This document shows, piece after piece, positions 1-11,015 of a stretch of DNA of 54,200 nt. Both the position numbers and the translations under genes were made by a program. The notes beneath the pieces are model-generated. The model was given only the letters and a program-made list of their open reading frames with translations, ran no database searches and was not told the DNA's origin. Positions within the stretch are counted from its first letter, which is position 1. Every line of letters begins with the position of its first letter. Origin of the DNA: Clavulina sp. PMI_390 (Eukaryota; Basidiomycota; Agaricomycetes; Cantharellales; Hydnaceae); NCBI GenBank assembly GCA_015039315.1, contig WIDE01000042.1:214248-268447 (forward strand), in the 5' to 3' direction.

Positions 1-401
1 AAAGATAAAATGAATGATTTGCATGATAAGATAAAAAATGTGGTGGTGCAGGGTGTGGGATGATTTTCCAGTGACTCATGAGAGCACCAGTCAATAGCCC
101 TGCACCTATTGGAAATATGTTGCTGGAGCAACAACAGATGTATCCCTGGGTCCTGCTGCTATTGCAGATTGTTGCTGATGGTCTTTCTGGGTGTGCACAA
201 AATATTGGGCAAGACTGCTAGTGATCTGCCTGCTATATTATGCTGATCTGTAGGCACACAAAATGCAAGTAATCACCTGCCAACACAGGGATTGACCATA
301 AACACTATGGGGATGGCACAATCAGACTGTGAGGAAATACACAAACCTCATGTCTGTAGCTACAAAAATGATAGAGATATGAGTCAAACAATATTGCTCT
401 G

Positions 402-525
402 GGAATCAATACCTACCTCTGGGAATCAACACCTATCTCTGGGGATCAACACCTATCTCTGGGGATCAACACCTAGCTCTGGGAATCCCCACCTCAGCTC
501 TGGGAAACAAATACTTTTTCTCCCT
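402..525 (+). repeat. Minisatellite, left arm of an inverted pair
   Basis: About six tandem units of roughly 19-20 bp, core CTCTGGGAATCAACACCTA with small variations, ending in AACAAATACTTTTT. The reverse complement of the same array, with the same end sequence, lies at 1565-1740, so the two form inverted arms around about 1 kb. Confidence 0.75.
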
Positions 526-621
526 TCACACTTCTGGAGTATTTTCTCCACTGAATAGAACCATCATCTCCTGTATGTGCCAAGGGCCTCCAAAGTTCCT
601 CTGTGTACCCATTCTCCTACA
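526..621 (+). mobile_element. 3' fragment of the 0.68-kb LTR family
   Basis: About 95 bp match the 3' end of the LTR at 3286-3963 and of the LTR at 12356-13646. Shared landmarks are CTTCTGGAGTAT, CTCCACTGA, CCAAGTTCCTC-like text and the terminal CTCCTACA. The 5' part of the LTR is missing and replaced by the minisatellite. Confidence 0.65.
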
Positions 622-924
622 GTCAGCAACCCTGAAAGACTATAACTGCTGATAATAATATCAAGAGGTAAATATGGAAGTTTACAAAGGCATTTATTGA
701 ACACATACAACTATGCTCTGGGTGCTCTGTGGAAGGGAATATGGTGTGTGGGTGAGATACCTCTCATTCTTACATTCTGACCTGGGAAACCTGATATCAT
801 AACAGTTCATACCATGATCATAGCCTTGCTTCCATCAACCTTCTGTCCATCCATCCTCAGACCTTCCATCCTTTTTCCATATTCTGCTGTCCCCAGGTCC
901 ACATCAGTCAATGACAGTAGTTAA

Positions 925-1165
925 TTCTGATTGGTCATCATATCTTGATTCTGAGTGGTTGATTCAGTTCCTGTTCTAATCAGTAGAGTGCTATCTTGTC
1001 TCTCATTGGTTCTTGTTCTATCTTGATTCTGATTGGTCCTAAGTACCTTTACATTGGAGTTAATTCTCTAATCCCATTGGCTGCCCATTTTGTGGAACAC
1101 TGTTGATTGGTCTCTAGGTTGCTGTTTGTTACTCTGTGGCTATGCTCTACAATATGTATATATAA
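925..1165 (+). promoter_or_regulatory. Promoter-like segment: clustered CCAAT boxes and TATA
   Basis: Several copies of ATTGGT/ATTGGC (CCAAT on the other strand) lie between about 930 and 1115. They are followed by a TATATATAA run at 1157-1165. This looks like an LTR U3 or another Pol II promoter, but no open reading frame follows, so the call rests on motifs only. Confidence 0.35.
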
Positions 1166-1564
1166 GGACAGCATTTGTCTAGCACAAGGACAATCAAGAG
1201 TTTACCCATATCCCAGAAAGAAATCTTCCCCTTCTTACTAGTCAAGCAATTACCCCAAAACCAAGCAACAAAACTCAGCCTATCACATCACTAAACAATC
1301 CCGTCCCAAATCCCTATTTATCTCTTATCCAGCCCTTAATTGTTGTGTAGTACCAGGGAAAACCTTTGACCTACTCCTTTTCACATAAGACAATCTCAGC
1401 TGACTGGGAGAACACACTTGTACCCATCCAAACAAACACATAAGTTCTGGCATAAGAGTAACAGAGCTCTAATATCTTCAGGACCTGGACTTGCTTTAAT
1501 GTGCTGAGGACCAGTAGCTGTAAGGAATGCAGTGAGAACTATTCAAGGTGCTTGTTGAGGCAAA

Positions 1565-1740
1565 AAAGTATTTGTTCTCCAGAGATTCGGAATTGATTCC
1601 CAGAGGGGGGTGTAGATACCCAGAGAGGGTTATTGATCTCCAGAGAGGTGTATTGATTCCCAGAGGGGGGTGGAGATTCCCAGAGCTAGTTAGGTGGGTG
1701 TTCCCAGAGAAAGGTGGGTGTGATTTCCCAGAGTAATACT
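1565..1740 (-). repeat. Minisatellite, right arm of an inverted pair
   Basis: Tandem 18-20 bp units with core CCCAGAG plus a G-rich spacer. This is the reverse complement of the array at 402-525, including the mirrored AAAAAGTATTTGTT end. Seven to eight degenerate units are visible. Confidence 0.75.
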
Positions 1741-1854
1741 TGTGCAAGAGAGTTTCTCCTGATAGTGGGCTGCTTCACCCAAAAGTGCTACACTAAGGTT
1801 GGGATAGTTAGGTTTAGATATGTAGGTAAATAATGTTAGTGTAGAAAAAGTAGT

Positions 1855-1970
1855 TGTTCCCTGGAGGTTTGGCTTATTTCCCCAGAGGGGGTAATTGTTC
1901 CCTGGAAGGGAGGTAATTGTTTCCTGGAGCAGTTGGTTGAGTTCCCTGGAGGGGGGTGTGATTACCTGGA
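1855..1970 (+). repeat. TTCCCTGGAGG minisatellite
   Basis: Five degenerate repeats of about 20-25 bp carry TTCCCTGGAGG or TTTCCTGGAG, often followed by GTAATTG. The array resembles the CCAGAG minisatellite just upstream but has a different core. Confidence 0.6.
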
Positions 1971-2598
1971 GCTCTAGTAATTAGCTTCTATCTCACTCAA
2001 TATGAGAGCTATATGCATGCAGCCAGTATCATTTGAGAGTAGATTTCTTTGCTCTACATACCGGCAACGTTGGTGTTGTGACTTGTTTGGTGCGCGCTCT
2101 GTCTGCTTGTGTGCGGGCGTCCAGTTCAACCAATAGAAAAGAATTCTGTATATATGTTTGTTTGAAAGCAGGCAAAAAGGAGAAAAATGTGCAAAACTCA
2201 GGCAAAAACATATGAATTTTAAATTGTATTTATTAAGAATTTGAGTAGATACCAAGTCAAGTAAAGTACCTGCCAACAATGGACACAATAGAATATGCTA
2301 TCAGCCAGGAATCAAGTGTTCATTGAGTACTTATAATGTGGTTCCGTTTGGTCTTGGAGCACTGTACATTAAAGGATTGGTAATGCAGCTAGACATCCTG
2401 ATCATGCTTTGCATTGGTCATATGATTCAGTTGCCTGCATACCCAGGAAACCAAGCATTCAGCTGTTCAGCTCCCTCACAACAGGCCTTGTCAGCTACAA
2501 TGTAAGACATTAGGTCCACTTGCACTCATGCTCATTCATGATCATTTGTAAATACATTCCAGTACTCTAAAAAAAAGCCATACATGCTCACAGATCTT

Positions 2599-2818
2599 CA
2601 TGAAGACTCATGGAATTTCATGAGTTGCCATGAAAACCCATGAGCATACATGGGTTTCACGAGTCTCACAAAAAACTGAAACAATTTCATGAAACTTCAT
2701 GAAGTGTCATGAATTGTCATGAAGCTTCATGAAATTCCATGAAGCATCATGCTACCCATCAGAACTCATGAACAGTCATGACGAAGCATCTGTCATGACT
2801 GTTCATGATTTTTCATGG
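2599..2818 (+). repeat. 10-bp phased CATGA array
   Basis: CATGA or CATGG recurs with an exact 10-bp period: starts at 2599, 2609, 2619, 2629, 2639 and 2649, again at 2688, 2698, 2708, 2718, 2728, 2738 and 2748, then 2767, 2777, 2794, 2804 and 2814. The five spacer bases differ from unit to unit. TCATGA is palindromic, so the array reads alike on both strands. Confidence 0.85.
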
Positions 2819-3285
2819 TTTCACCTTACACCTTTTGTAAGTATCCCCACAGCTGCACTCTGTCTCTTGCTGGTATTGGAGGTGGTTTTGTGTTTGCAAT
2901 ATGTGACTTTGCTGCTCCAATAACTTGTATTCCAGATCAAGCATCAAATCTATGTGGTTCTCACATTTGTCATTATGTACATTTTGCTAGCCGTCATTGT
3001 ATAGGGGCGGGTGAAATATAAATATTTTAACCCATATATCAGATCTACCAGTCAAGCTGAACACGATGCAGAGCCACAGAGCTGTAGGGTGTGCTGGGCT
3101 CAATGGCTCAATAGAATCAGTAGTGGGTGCCTTTTTGGGATGGGTTGACTGCTTGATGGCTCTACTGAGCAATAGAGCAATATTGGGCGTGGGTTGGTTT
3201 CCTGATGTAGCTAAGTGAGTCATCCACTAACTATACTATTCTACTAATGACTCCACCATATGACTAAAGCAAATGACTTGGTCTG

Positions 3286-3963
3286 TGTAGACAAGCAGGT
3301 GAGCATGTTTGAGCCTAGACCAGAGAGGCTAGACCCAAGGCTGACAGGATCATGCTCAAACAGGGTGGTTGATCAGAGAAGACCAGCCCTGAGTGTTTGA
3401 GTAGCCCCAGCAAGTCCTTCTTCCTTGACCCTGCAGACCAATTAGTACTCCAGATCTTGCTCTTTGCTCCACCCTTCTCCTTTGTTCAAGATTTCCTCTT
3501 TCATCCTCTCCAGTATATATAGCCCATAGGTAGCAGGTAGAAGAAGAAAAGTCCCCCCCCTGAGTTCAGTTCAGTTTATACTTGGTTGTTCACCAAGCAT
3601 ATCTCTACTATCCCCTATAATTCTATTATATTTCCCCCTTCTTCTCAGCCATTGGTGTCAGTAGTGAGCCTTAGCTCAGATTCAGGACCCAGCATAGTAG
3701 ACACAGCTTGAGCTTGTGGTCTGTGCCTTAGGTGTTGTGTGCAGCATAGCCGGTGGGATCCCAAAGGTGGTTGCCTATTAAGATAGCTAGGTATGTGCCT
3801 CACATAGGACAGAGCAAGTCAGTGTGGTCCAAGATCAGTAGTCCTCTTAGAGCCTGAGTCTCATTTCTTTCCCTTCTGGAGTATCATCTCCACTGAGAAG
3901 AACCATAATCTCCTGAACATGCTGAGGGCTTTCCAAGTTCCTCCATGTGCCCAATCTCCTACA
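3286..3963 (+). mobile_element. Solo LTR, copy 1
   Basis: A 678-bp unit starts TGTAGACAAG and ends CTCCTACA, giving TGTAG/CTACA inverted ends of the TG...CA LTR type. It aligns end to end with 12356-13646 once the insertion there is removed. A TATATATAG box near 3514 is a plausible U3/R promoter. Flanking pentamers (GTCTG left, GCATG right) do not match, so the target duplication has decayed or the ends have rearranged. No neighbouring primer-binding site or coding interior was recognised. Confidence 0.65.
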
Positions 3964-4750
3964 GCATGTAATGTTTGAGAAGTATACCTCCACCACATAC
4001 ATGGAGCATGCAGAGTATGTGGTGGTGGTGCACTTTCTTTGTTGTGAATGTATTCTTTAGGGCAACACTTGATTGTAGTGGTACAAGTTGACTGGACAAC
4101 AAAGTCCTTGTACCATAATGCTCCAAAGCTCCTATCAGTCTGGAGTAACTACTAGAATATCACTGATGTTGGCAAAACAATCTGAAGTACTCATCAAGGT
4201 GAGAGGATGGGTAGACAGTAGGAGCATTGCCTTGGTGTGAATCTAAGCCAAGAGGCAAGCCTCCAGCCACAGGTGGGCATTGAGATATTAGTAATAGCTA
4301 GAATACTTGCACTGGTATGTTATTTAGGCAGGTAGCATTAACATGGGGAAATTGCAGAGCCAATGGGAAAGAAACCCACAACTGCTTTGCAGCTTTGCAG
4401 GGAAAAATAGAAAGATACTACATATTATTGGCATTCAAGCCAAGCACTGATTGATGAGTTTTGCGGAGTGGTTTTGGAGTCTTGATCAATCACCAACAAG
4501 AAACTCCATGGAGGTAATCTGGAATGATGCATGAGGGAAAAGTCAATGATAGCAAGCAAAATGCCAATAATTATTTCCCAATTAGTGTTACAGAGCAGAG
4601 TACAGGGTATGGAGGCAATGCATCCAGCAAGTGCCAACGCGCCCTGCTGTGGCTGTCAATGATGCGAAGAAGAACAGCCAGAGCTGACCAACACATTCAA
4701 CCAAAGGTATGTGTGTTCTGTGAGCGAAAGTAGAGCCATGGAGGCATGTG

Positions 4751-6060
4751 GTAAATTGTGATTGTAAGAGTTATGAAGTTCTCACTTGTTCTTGCCTCTA
4801 CTAGTTATGTTCATCCCCTCACATTGGTATTGTTGTAGCTGATGCAACCCGGTATCAGGGAACTACACAGCCACGTGACAATCGATATGCACGCGGGGAA
4901 ACGTAAATTGAGGGATCGATCGAATGAGCAAGCTTACAGGGTATTCAAAAGAGAGAGAGGGGGGTAGGTGTGGGACAGGGAAGGAAACAAGGTAATGGCG
5001 AGTGATTTACCGTTCGAACGCTCATAATTTGTGTGGATGTAAAGTATCTGCGGTCCTATTGGTACGTCTCATGTAGGAGGAGGACGTCAGATGAAATTAT
5101 TAAAAGAATAGCAGAGGCAAGTCATTATGGGAAGGTGCTTGGTGAAGTGGTTATTCGATGACGGTGATAGCGTGGGGAGAAGGGACCGGTGCCACATCGA
5201 ATGTGCATGTTGGCTAGTCGGGCGGGCGTGCAGTGCGGACAACAGGCATTCGCCAGTGCAGGCACCGGGAGAGGGCAGAACGAGCCATGAGAGAGCTCCT
5301 AAGGTCTCACCTGAGTGCAACGTGTGCATCCCTCAATGACTTAATAGAAATCGCCACTTGGACCATGGAACGGGTAGTGAGGTAATCTACTGACCAGGGG
5401 CGGACCTGACTGTGAACGAATAGAGCACCGCCAAGAGCGAGACCCAAGGCGCTCGCCCAGCAGTAATGGAGGATGTGCGTTCTACAACGCGACGAAGTGA
5501 AAGCAGGCGGTGCGATCGCAGGGAGGCCGCGGAGAGGTAGTAGGGGTAACTTCTAGGCATTAATATCTGTGAGGCTACTAGTGAGATGATTTCAGCAGTT
5601 GGAAGATGAGAGGAGAGCGGCGGACAATAAACACGCGAATGCGCGTGAAGTGCGACTGGCAAGGGAGCTGATTTAGAGAGAGGCTGAAGTTCGTGGATTG
5701 ACCACTTGAGAAGAATATTGTGCTGTAACAGGGATGAGGGGAGCATAGAGGGATAATTCCAAGGTCGAGGATGCGCGCTCGTCTGAGAACAACGATGCTC
5801 TGTGAGGCTTACTATCGGGTGCGCATAGGGCGTGTCCCTCTAGATCCATGGTTGATGGGTTAGAGAGCCCAAGCTATTTGGAGCGAGTTTGATAAGAAGG
5901 GGCGATGGCTGACGTATGTTCTCCACAACGAGTCACTGCGATCTCGCAGTAGTGACCATGGCCAGAAAAAGTGACTCAATTGCGAGGACTATCGAGGACA
6001 CCGTGGGAACCAGCACACCTAAGCGCCAGGCATACGCGTTCTCGCCATTCATCGCTCGAC
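4751..6060. other. Intergenic, no gene recognised
   Basis: Composition returns to normal CpG content. Open frames of 70-120 codons exist on both strands (for example 5387-5746 on the minus strand), but none resembles a known family or has clear start and splice context. The last few hundred bases should contain the RPN8 promoter. Confidence 0.4.
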
Positions 6061-7688
6061 ATGCCTGCAACATCAACAGAACAAGTATGAAATTTTGCAA
6101 CGTCTTCCAGTACTGTGTAATCGTGCTAATTGAACCTCCCTATGTATTCGGCTGATCTATCAACGCGTTTGGGACGGTGCTGTCTAGCTCACTGCGTTAG
6201 CATCCTCCACCGTCAGTGAGTACCCCATGCTATTCTCTCGCTAAATATCCTGAGGCTAATTTTACGCCCTATCGATGCTATGAATCACTCATATCGCCGA
6301 TCCCACTCAAACGGTCACTCGATTGATGTTTATACCTCGCTTCCCCACTTCACCCTACCTCGTTCTCCGTTGCTCGCCATTCCATTCACAGTTGTCCATC
6401 CTCTCGTCCTCCTATCTGTAGCAGATCACCATGCACGATCAGCAGCCCGCTCAAGCAACAAGCGTGTAGTCGGTGTGCTACTAGGGCAAGACAACGGGAA
6501 AACCGTCAATGTCGCCAACTCTTTCGCCATTCCATTCGAGGAAGATGAGAAAGACCCAAAGACGTGGTTCTTGGATCATAACTATATCGAGGGAATGTGG
6601 CAGATGTTCAAGAAAGTGAATGGTGAGTCGTGGTCTACATCACTGGCTCTATGTCTCTGGCTGTATCCCCAGTCTGCTCACCATTCGTTCATTTCATTTG
6701 GGAATCACTTCATTCACCGCTCTCCGTATAATACTCTCGATGTCTTCGACAATTCTCTTTCCCGATAAACCCTTTAACTAGCAAGAGAACGGATGATCGG
6801 GTGGTATCATACTGGACCAAAACTACGCTCGTCCGACCAGGAGATCAACGAGGTCTTCAAACGCTTCATCCCTCGGCCTGTCATGGTCATTGTGAACGTC
6901 AGCCAAGACCACGTCGGGATACCGACAAGTGCATACTTTGCCGTCGAAGAAATCAAGGATGTACGTGCTTTCCCATACTGCTTGTCGTTTCGCCTACTCC
7001 TTCGCGGTCCTTTCGAGGTTCTTCATTTCCGTCCAGCCTGCGTTTCACGCGTTTCTGAAGGCTATATGCGGAATTTCTTGCTTTCATACTCTCATCAATC
7101 GCTTGGACTGTGATTGTATGCTCATTCACTGCGACTTTCCCGACAATGTAGGATGGCACCGAAACCCAAAAAACCTTCTTCCACGTCCCCTCCGCAATCG
7201 AGGCAGAAGAAGCTGAAGAGATCGGCGTCGAGCACCTTTTGCGGGACATCAAGGACAGCACCACCACCACCCTCACGACGCGCGTCGCCGAACAACTCTC
7301 CTCCCTGCGCGGCCTGCAATCCCGACTCTCCGAAGTGCGCGACTACCTCAGCAACGTCGCAGCCGGCTCGCTCCCCGTGAACCACACCGTCGTGTACCAC
7401 CTCCAGGACGCGCTCAACTTGCTGCCCGACTTGGACGAGCGAGAGGTCACGCGCGCGTTCACGACGAACACGAATGATCAGCTGCTGGTTGTGTATCTGA
7501 GTGCGCTGGTGCGTGCGGTGATTGCGCTGGAGAAGTTGGTGGATAATAAGGCGGTGAATGGGGTGATGGAGCTTGAGGAGGCGGAGGGGAAGGAGAAGGA
7601 GAAGGCTCCGGGGAAGAAGGCCAAGGAGAGCAAGGACGATGCTGGCGAGCCCAAGAAGATTGACGCAGAGAAGCCAGCAGAGAAGTAG
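6061..7688 (+). CDS. RPN8: 26S proteasome regulatory subunit Rpn8 (PSMD7)
   Basis: Non-ATPase subunit of the proteasome lid, partner of the deubiquitinase Rpn11. Five exons fit: 6061-6084, 6188-6215, 6392-6622, 6782-6960 and 7152-7688. All junctions are GT-AG and in phase, giving 332 residues (human PSMD7 has 324). The start was chosen because ATG 6061 and the 28-nt second exon join in frame to the conserved HPLVLLSV core; the third exon is also open upstream to ATG 6280, which I consider intronic. Visible family blocks are [32 protein letters not shown] and [10 protein letters not shown]. The MPN domain has WYHTGP where active JAMM proteases have a second His and the Asp, so it is catalytically dead, as is normal for Rpn8. 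The C-terminus is a Lys/Glu-rich tail. Confidence 0.93.
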
Positions 7689-8083
7689 ATCTGGCACTCA
7701 CTCGCATGTTGTACCTTGGCTTGTTTCACGTCACAGCCTAATCATAACTCTATCTCTGTATCACTCTCGTCTCACATGTTCCTGGATTCGGCGAAGATTG
7801 CCCTGATTGAACAACGATGGTATAACAGGAAAGAAAAACAGCATAATAATACATCACGCTCGGGACGACGCAGCGGTAGAAGGCCGACCGACGATACAAG
7901 GAAACAAAACAAATAAGAACACGTATGCTCGCTCGTTCCGTCTTGCCGTACAATGGGCACCTCTCAAAGACGAGAGAGAGCCGATCGTACGGAAGGATGG
8001 AACAAAGCCGAGCTCTAGTTCTTCACGGAACCGAATGGGAAGAAGACGGTGAGTGTCGAGGAAAGTGGGCCACTACGTGCATA
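7689..8083. other. Convergent 3' intergenic region
   Basis: This 395-bp gap separates the stop codons of RPN8 (+) and the dephospho-CoA kinase gene (-). It should hold both 3' UTRs and poly(A) sites. I see no further gene. Confidence 0.5.
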
Positions 8084-9130
8084 CTAGTCCTCCTGCTCTT
8101 CCTGCTCTCGCAGCCGGATTGTCCCGCCATCCGGAACAGCACTGCGCGCGCCCCTTCTCCTTTTGCGTTGCACGCTCTTCCACGACAGCCGCCACAGGCC
8201 CATTAAAAGGCCTATCGGCGGGAGTAACCAGCTAATAAGCCAAGTCCACCCGGCATCTCGGTCGAATCGCGCAATCAAGGAATGCACTTGCTCTTCTAGT
8301 TCAGCGGGCGAACCAGAGTTGTCTAGAACATGATCCGAGTATTCCAGTTTGGAAGCGAGGGGTAACTGGGCGTTGAGGCGGGAGAGGGCGGCGGATTGGG
8401 GGAGGTGATCGCGTCTCATGAGACGTTGGAGCTGGATGTCTTTTGAGCTGTCAGGATGTTCGTTCGGTTGCCAACGAGAAGAATGTTGATGACCAAAGGG
8501 CGCATAAGCAACGTTCCCCGATAGCGGCGAGTGGCGGCAACGCGAAGCAGACACCAAGAAAAAAAAAGACACCGAGGTCAGAATGGGTGTGGGAGACGGG
8601 CAGACGAGGATCCCCTAAGATAAGATAACGTACCAATATACCACCACGACTTTCGAGCACCACTTCCATAGGCCCGCCTCGATGAGCAAGGGAACATCCA
8701 ACACCACCACTTTGTGCCCCGCCAACCAGTATCGCGCGGTGTCCCATACAAGCTCCTTCCTGACTGCAGGGTGCACAATCGCATTTAGGACCTTGCGCTG
8801 ACGCTCGTCGTTGAATATGATCTCGCCCAGACGAGCCCGGTCGATCGCACCGCTGCCGTCTTTCAGCAAGATGTCGGCTCCAAACGTCGAGACGATCTGC
8901 GCGTGTCCGGACGTGCCGGGCTCGACGACGCGACGAGCGAGCAAGTCGGCATCGACGATGGGGATGCCCTGCGAGGCGAGGATGTGGGAGACGGATGACT
9001 TGCCCGAGGCGATTCCGCCGGTGAGGCCTACGACTGCAGCGAAGAAAGACAGGGGTGGTGTTGTTTGAAGATAACGTCATCAGTCCCGACATGAGCGCAA
9101 CGAGAAACGAGGTTGCTACGTACTGATCAT
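8084..9130 (-). CDS. CAB5: Dephospho-CoA kinase (CoaE/Cab5 family)
   Basis: Last step of coenzyme A synthesis: ATP phosphorylates the 3'-hydroxyl of dephospho-CoA. Exons on the minus strand are 9130-9124, 9033-8634 and 8447-8084, with GTACGT donors and CAG acceptors, giving 256 residues. The first coding exon is only 7 nt (Met-Ile plus one base), chosen because it completes the N-terminus MIIVGLTGG. The P-loop GGIASGKSS lies near residues 8-16, followed by DADLLARRVVEPG, the lid-region HPAVRKEL, and DVPLLIEAGLWKWC. Exon 3 begins with the conserved LQRLMRRD. The C-terminus has a hydrophobic stretch (WLISWLLPPIGLLMGLW) and then a basic tail, suggesting a membrane anchor. Decayed copies lie at 24440-25660, 31225-31465 and 40352-40440. 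Confidence 0.92.
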
Positions 9131-9335
9131 TCGTGAGGGCAGAGATTGGGGATAAAGGGAGAAAGAGAAAGAGAGGGAGACGACGATGGCAAGTACGCGC
9201 AAAGTGGCACTTTTGCAACTTTGTGTGTTTCGAGTTGCACGTGAAAAACGGAGGCAGACGACGGTCTGGAAGCAGTGACCAAACAACCCACGCATAATTC
9301 GTGATAGTGATTGGCCTGCTCCAACCTGATCGAGA
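9131..9335. promoter_or_regulatory. Shared divergent promoter CAB5/ureD
   Basis: Only 205 bp separate the start codons of the kinase gene (-) and ureD (+), so both promoters and 5' UTRs must lie here. No TATA box is obvious. About 120 bp of this region recur in degraded form near 31340-31465, next to the kinase fragment there. Confidence 0.55.
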
Positions 9336-10804
9336 ATGACCGTCAGTAGTGGTACTGCTGCTACTAGTGCTATTCACCCTCCACTAGTAATGAATACGTC
9401 TTCGCCATCTCTCGCGCGTGCTCCAGCCCATGGCAAGGGCAAAGCAGTCTTGCGTTCCTTGGCTGATGAGGCAACATTCTCTGAGCTCTCGTACCGATAT
9501 CCGCTAAAACTCCTGAGTCCACGTACACATGCTACTCCAAGTGGTGTCCCTGTCGCCATCGCGTATATGCTCTCCTATGGTGGTGGGCTGGTTTCCGGTG
9601 ATAGTATCGAGCTGGATGTTGACGTGGGGAGCAACTCCTCCTTGATGTTGTTGACTCAGGTGAGTATCGTCAATATCGTGGTAGTGGATTAATAGGCATG
9701 ATGCAGGATCTAATGCTTCTATGAACTTCGTTCGATGCTCTGAAGGGGTCCACAAAGATCTTCAAGACGCGAGCTAGGCCAACTCAGAGTGCGCTCGGGA
9801 ACAACGCCACTCACTCCTCAAACTCAACACCATCGTCTTCCACAATCACCACCCAAAAGCTCAACGCCGTCATCCAACCATCAGGCGCACTCATCTTACT
9901 CCCAGATCCCGTGACGTGCTTCGCGTCGTCGTCCTATTCACAGACGCAGATATTTCGACTTCCCCCAATCACAGTCACTGGCAGTGAACGACACTCTGGA
10001 GCGGCGAGCGCCATCGTCCTCGACTGGTTTACGTCCGGGAGGATGCATATGGCGCACCGTGCCGGGACTCCATCGAAATCGGATGGACACATCGGGGAAG
10101 AATGGGCCTTTGAGCGCTATCGTAGCGTGAATGAGATATGGGTGGGAGACCGAAGAGTGGCGAGGGATGTCATGCTGCTGGAACAACACTCTCCCACTAC
10201 ATTCACGGTTCCTCCAATACAGGAAGGCTCTCCTTCAACTTCTAGCTCTCGTCTATCTACCACGAACCCCCTTCCCCAAAGTGAATCAACCGATCCGTCT
10301 CCTACCACATTAACCGCGTACTCTTCTACTACATCACCACAACTCTCATCCCCATCCGACTTTTCTCCTTCGTCCACATCAACCACAATCACAATGCCAT
10401 CCCAGGCAGCCCTTAGGTCTCCCGCACTTCCCAGGAGAACGCTTGCAGCCCGTTTTGGGCCTTATTCATGCTGCGCCACACTATTCCTCCTTGGCCCGCT
10501 CGCTCAACCCATCATCTCCGCACTCTCTGAGCGGTTTGCTACTATACAGCAGATGCAGGCCTCGCAACCGGAGAAGATATTGTGGTCCATGAGCTTTCTG
10601 CATATCCCAGTTGCTGGCAACAGTGCAGTTGAGAGTAAGAGCGCAGGCAATGACAGTGGAAGGAGTAAGGAGGTGCTAGGAAGAGGCGCAGTTGTCCGTG
10701 TGATGGGAACAGAGACTGAGCTGGTACGGATGTGGTTGAAGAAAGCCCTTGCACCACTGAGAGATGGGGTGGGCTCAGATGCATACCATGCGTGTTTTGT
10801 TTGA
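9336..10804 (+). CDS. ureD: Urease accessory protein UreD
   Basis: Chaperone that loads nickel into urease together with UreF and UreG. Two exons, 9336-9659 and 9746-10804, join in phase 0 across an 86-nt GTGAGT...AAG intron and encode 460 residues. Family blocks in order are TFSELSYRYPLKLLSP, SYGGGLVSGDSIELDV, LLTQ|GSTKIFKT across the junction, ILLPDPVTCF, LDWFTSGRM, WAFERYRSVNEIW and ARFGPYSCCATLFLLGP. The protein is longer than bacterial UreD (about 270-300) because of two low-complexity inserts: a Ser/Thr/Asn segment after GSTKIFKT, and a Ser/Thr/Pro-rich stretch at about 235-310. ATG 9336 is the first in frame; Met at 9390 is an alternative. Confidence 0.9.
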
Positions 10805-11015
10805 ATCATCTTTTCAACATTGCCCATGATCAATTGGCATTCTTTCCGCCCTATGCAGCCTTTGATGTCCTATTAGTGAGTATTGTAAGCAATCATCTGT
10901 TCCAATATTGCAAAATTGAGAGCCAGTTCAGTGTAAACTTTGTCCATGTTAAGAGAGCAAAATATGATACAGGTGCATTTTGCCATCATAGTTTGAATGT
11001 ATTGAATATGGGTAA
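10805..11015. other. ureD downstream region
   Basis: Short AT-rich intergenic stretch between the ureD stop and the inserted element at 11016. No gene or clear terminator seen. Confidence 0.4.

Larger units (their letters stand above)
1..4750. other. Gene-free, CpG-poor transposon-derived stretch
   Basis: I see no protein gene here: open frames are short and match no family I recognise. The sequence is AT-rich and almost free of CpG, unlike the gene block that follows. It holds minisatellites, a phased CATGA array, an LTR fragment and a near-complete LTR, listed separately. No gag, pol or transposase reading frame is visible, so these are remnants or non-autonomous elements. The change to normal composition lies near 4750-4860. 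Confidence 0.6.

Noticed and set aside
526..3963. A full-length LTR retrotransposon with LTRs at about 526-621 and 3286-3963
   Set aside because: The left piece matches only the LTR 3' end, there is no convincing primer-binding site or polypurine tract, and no gag or pol frame between them.
5387..5746. 119-codon minus-strand frame upstream of RPN8
   Set aside because: Ser/Leu/Arg-rich text typical of chance frames, with no family match or supporting start context.
6280..6391. An RPN8 N-terminus starting at ATG 6280
   Set aside because: The added residues do not resemble Rpn8, and a pyrimidine-rich acceptor precedes 6392; the upstream exons 6061-6084 and 6188-6215 give a normal-length protein.
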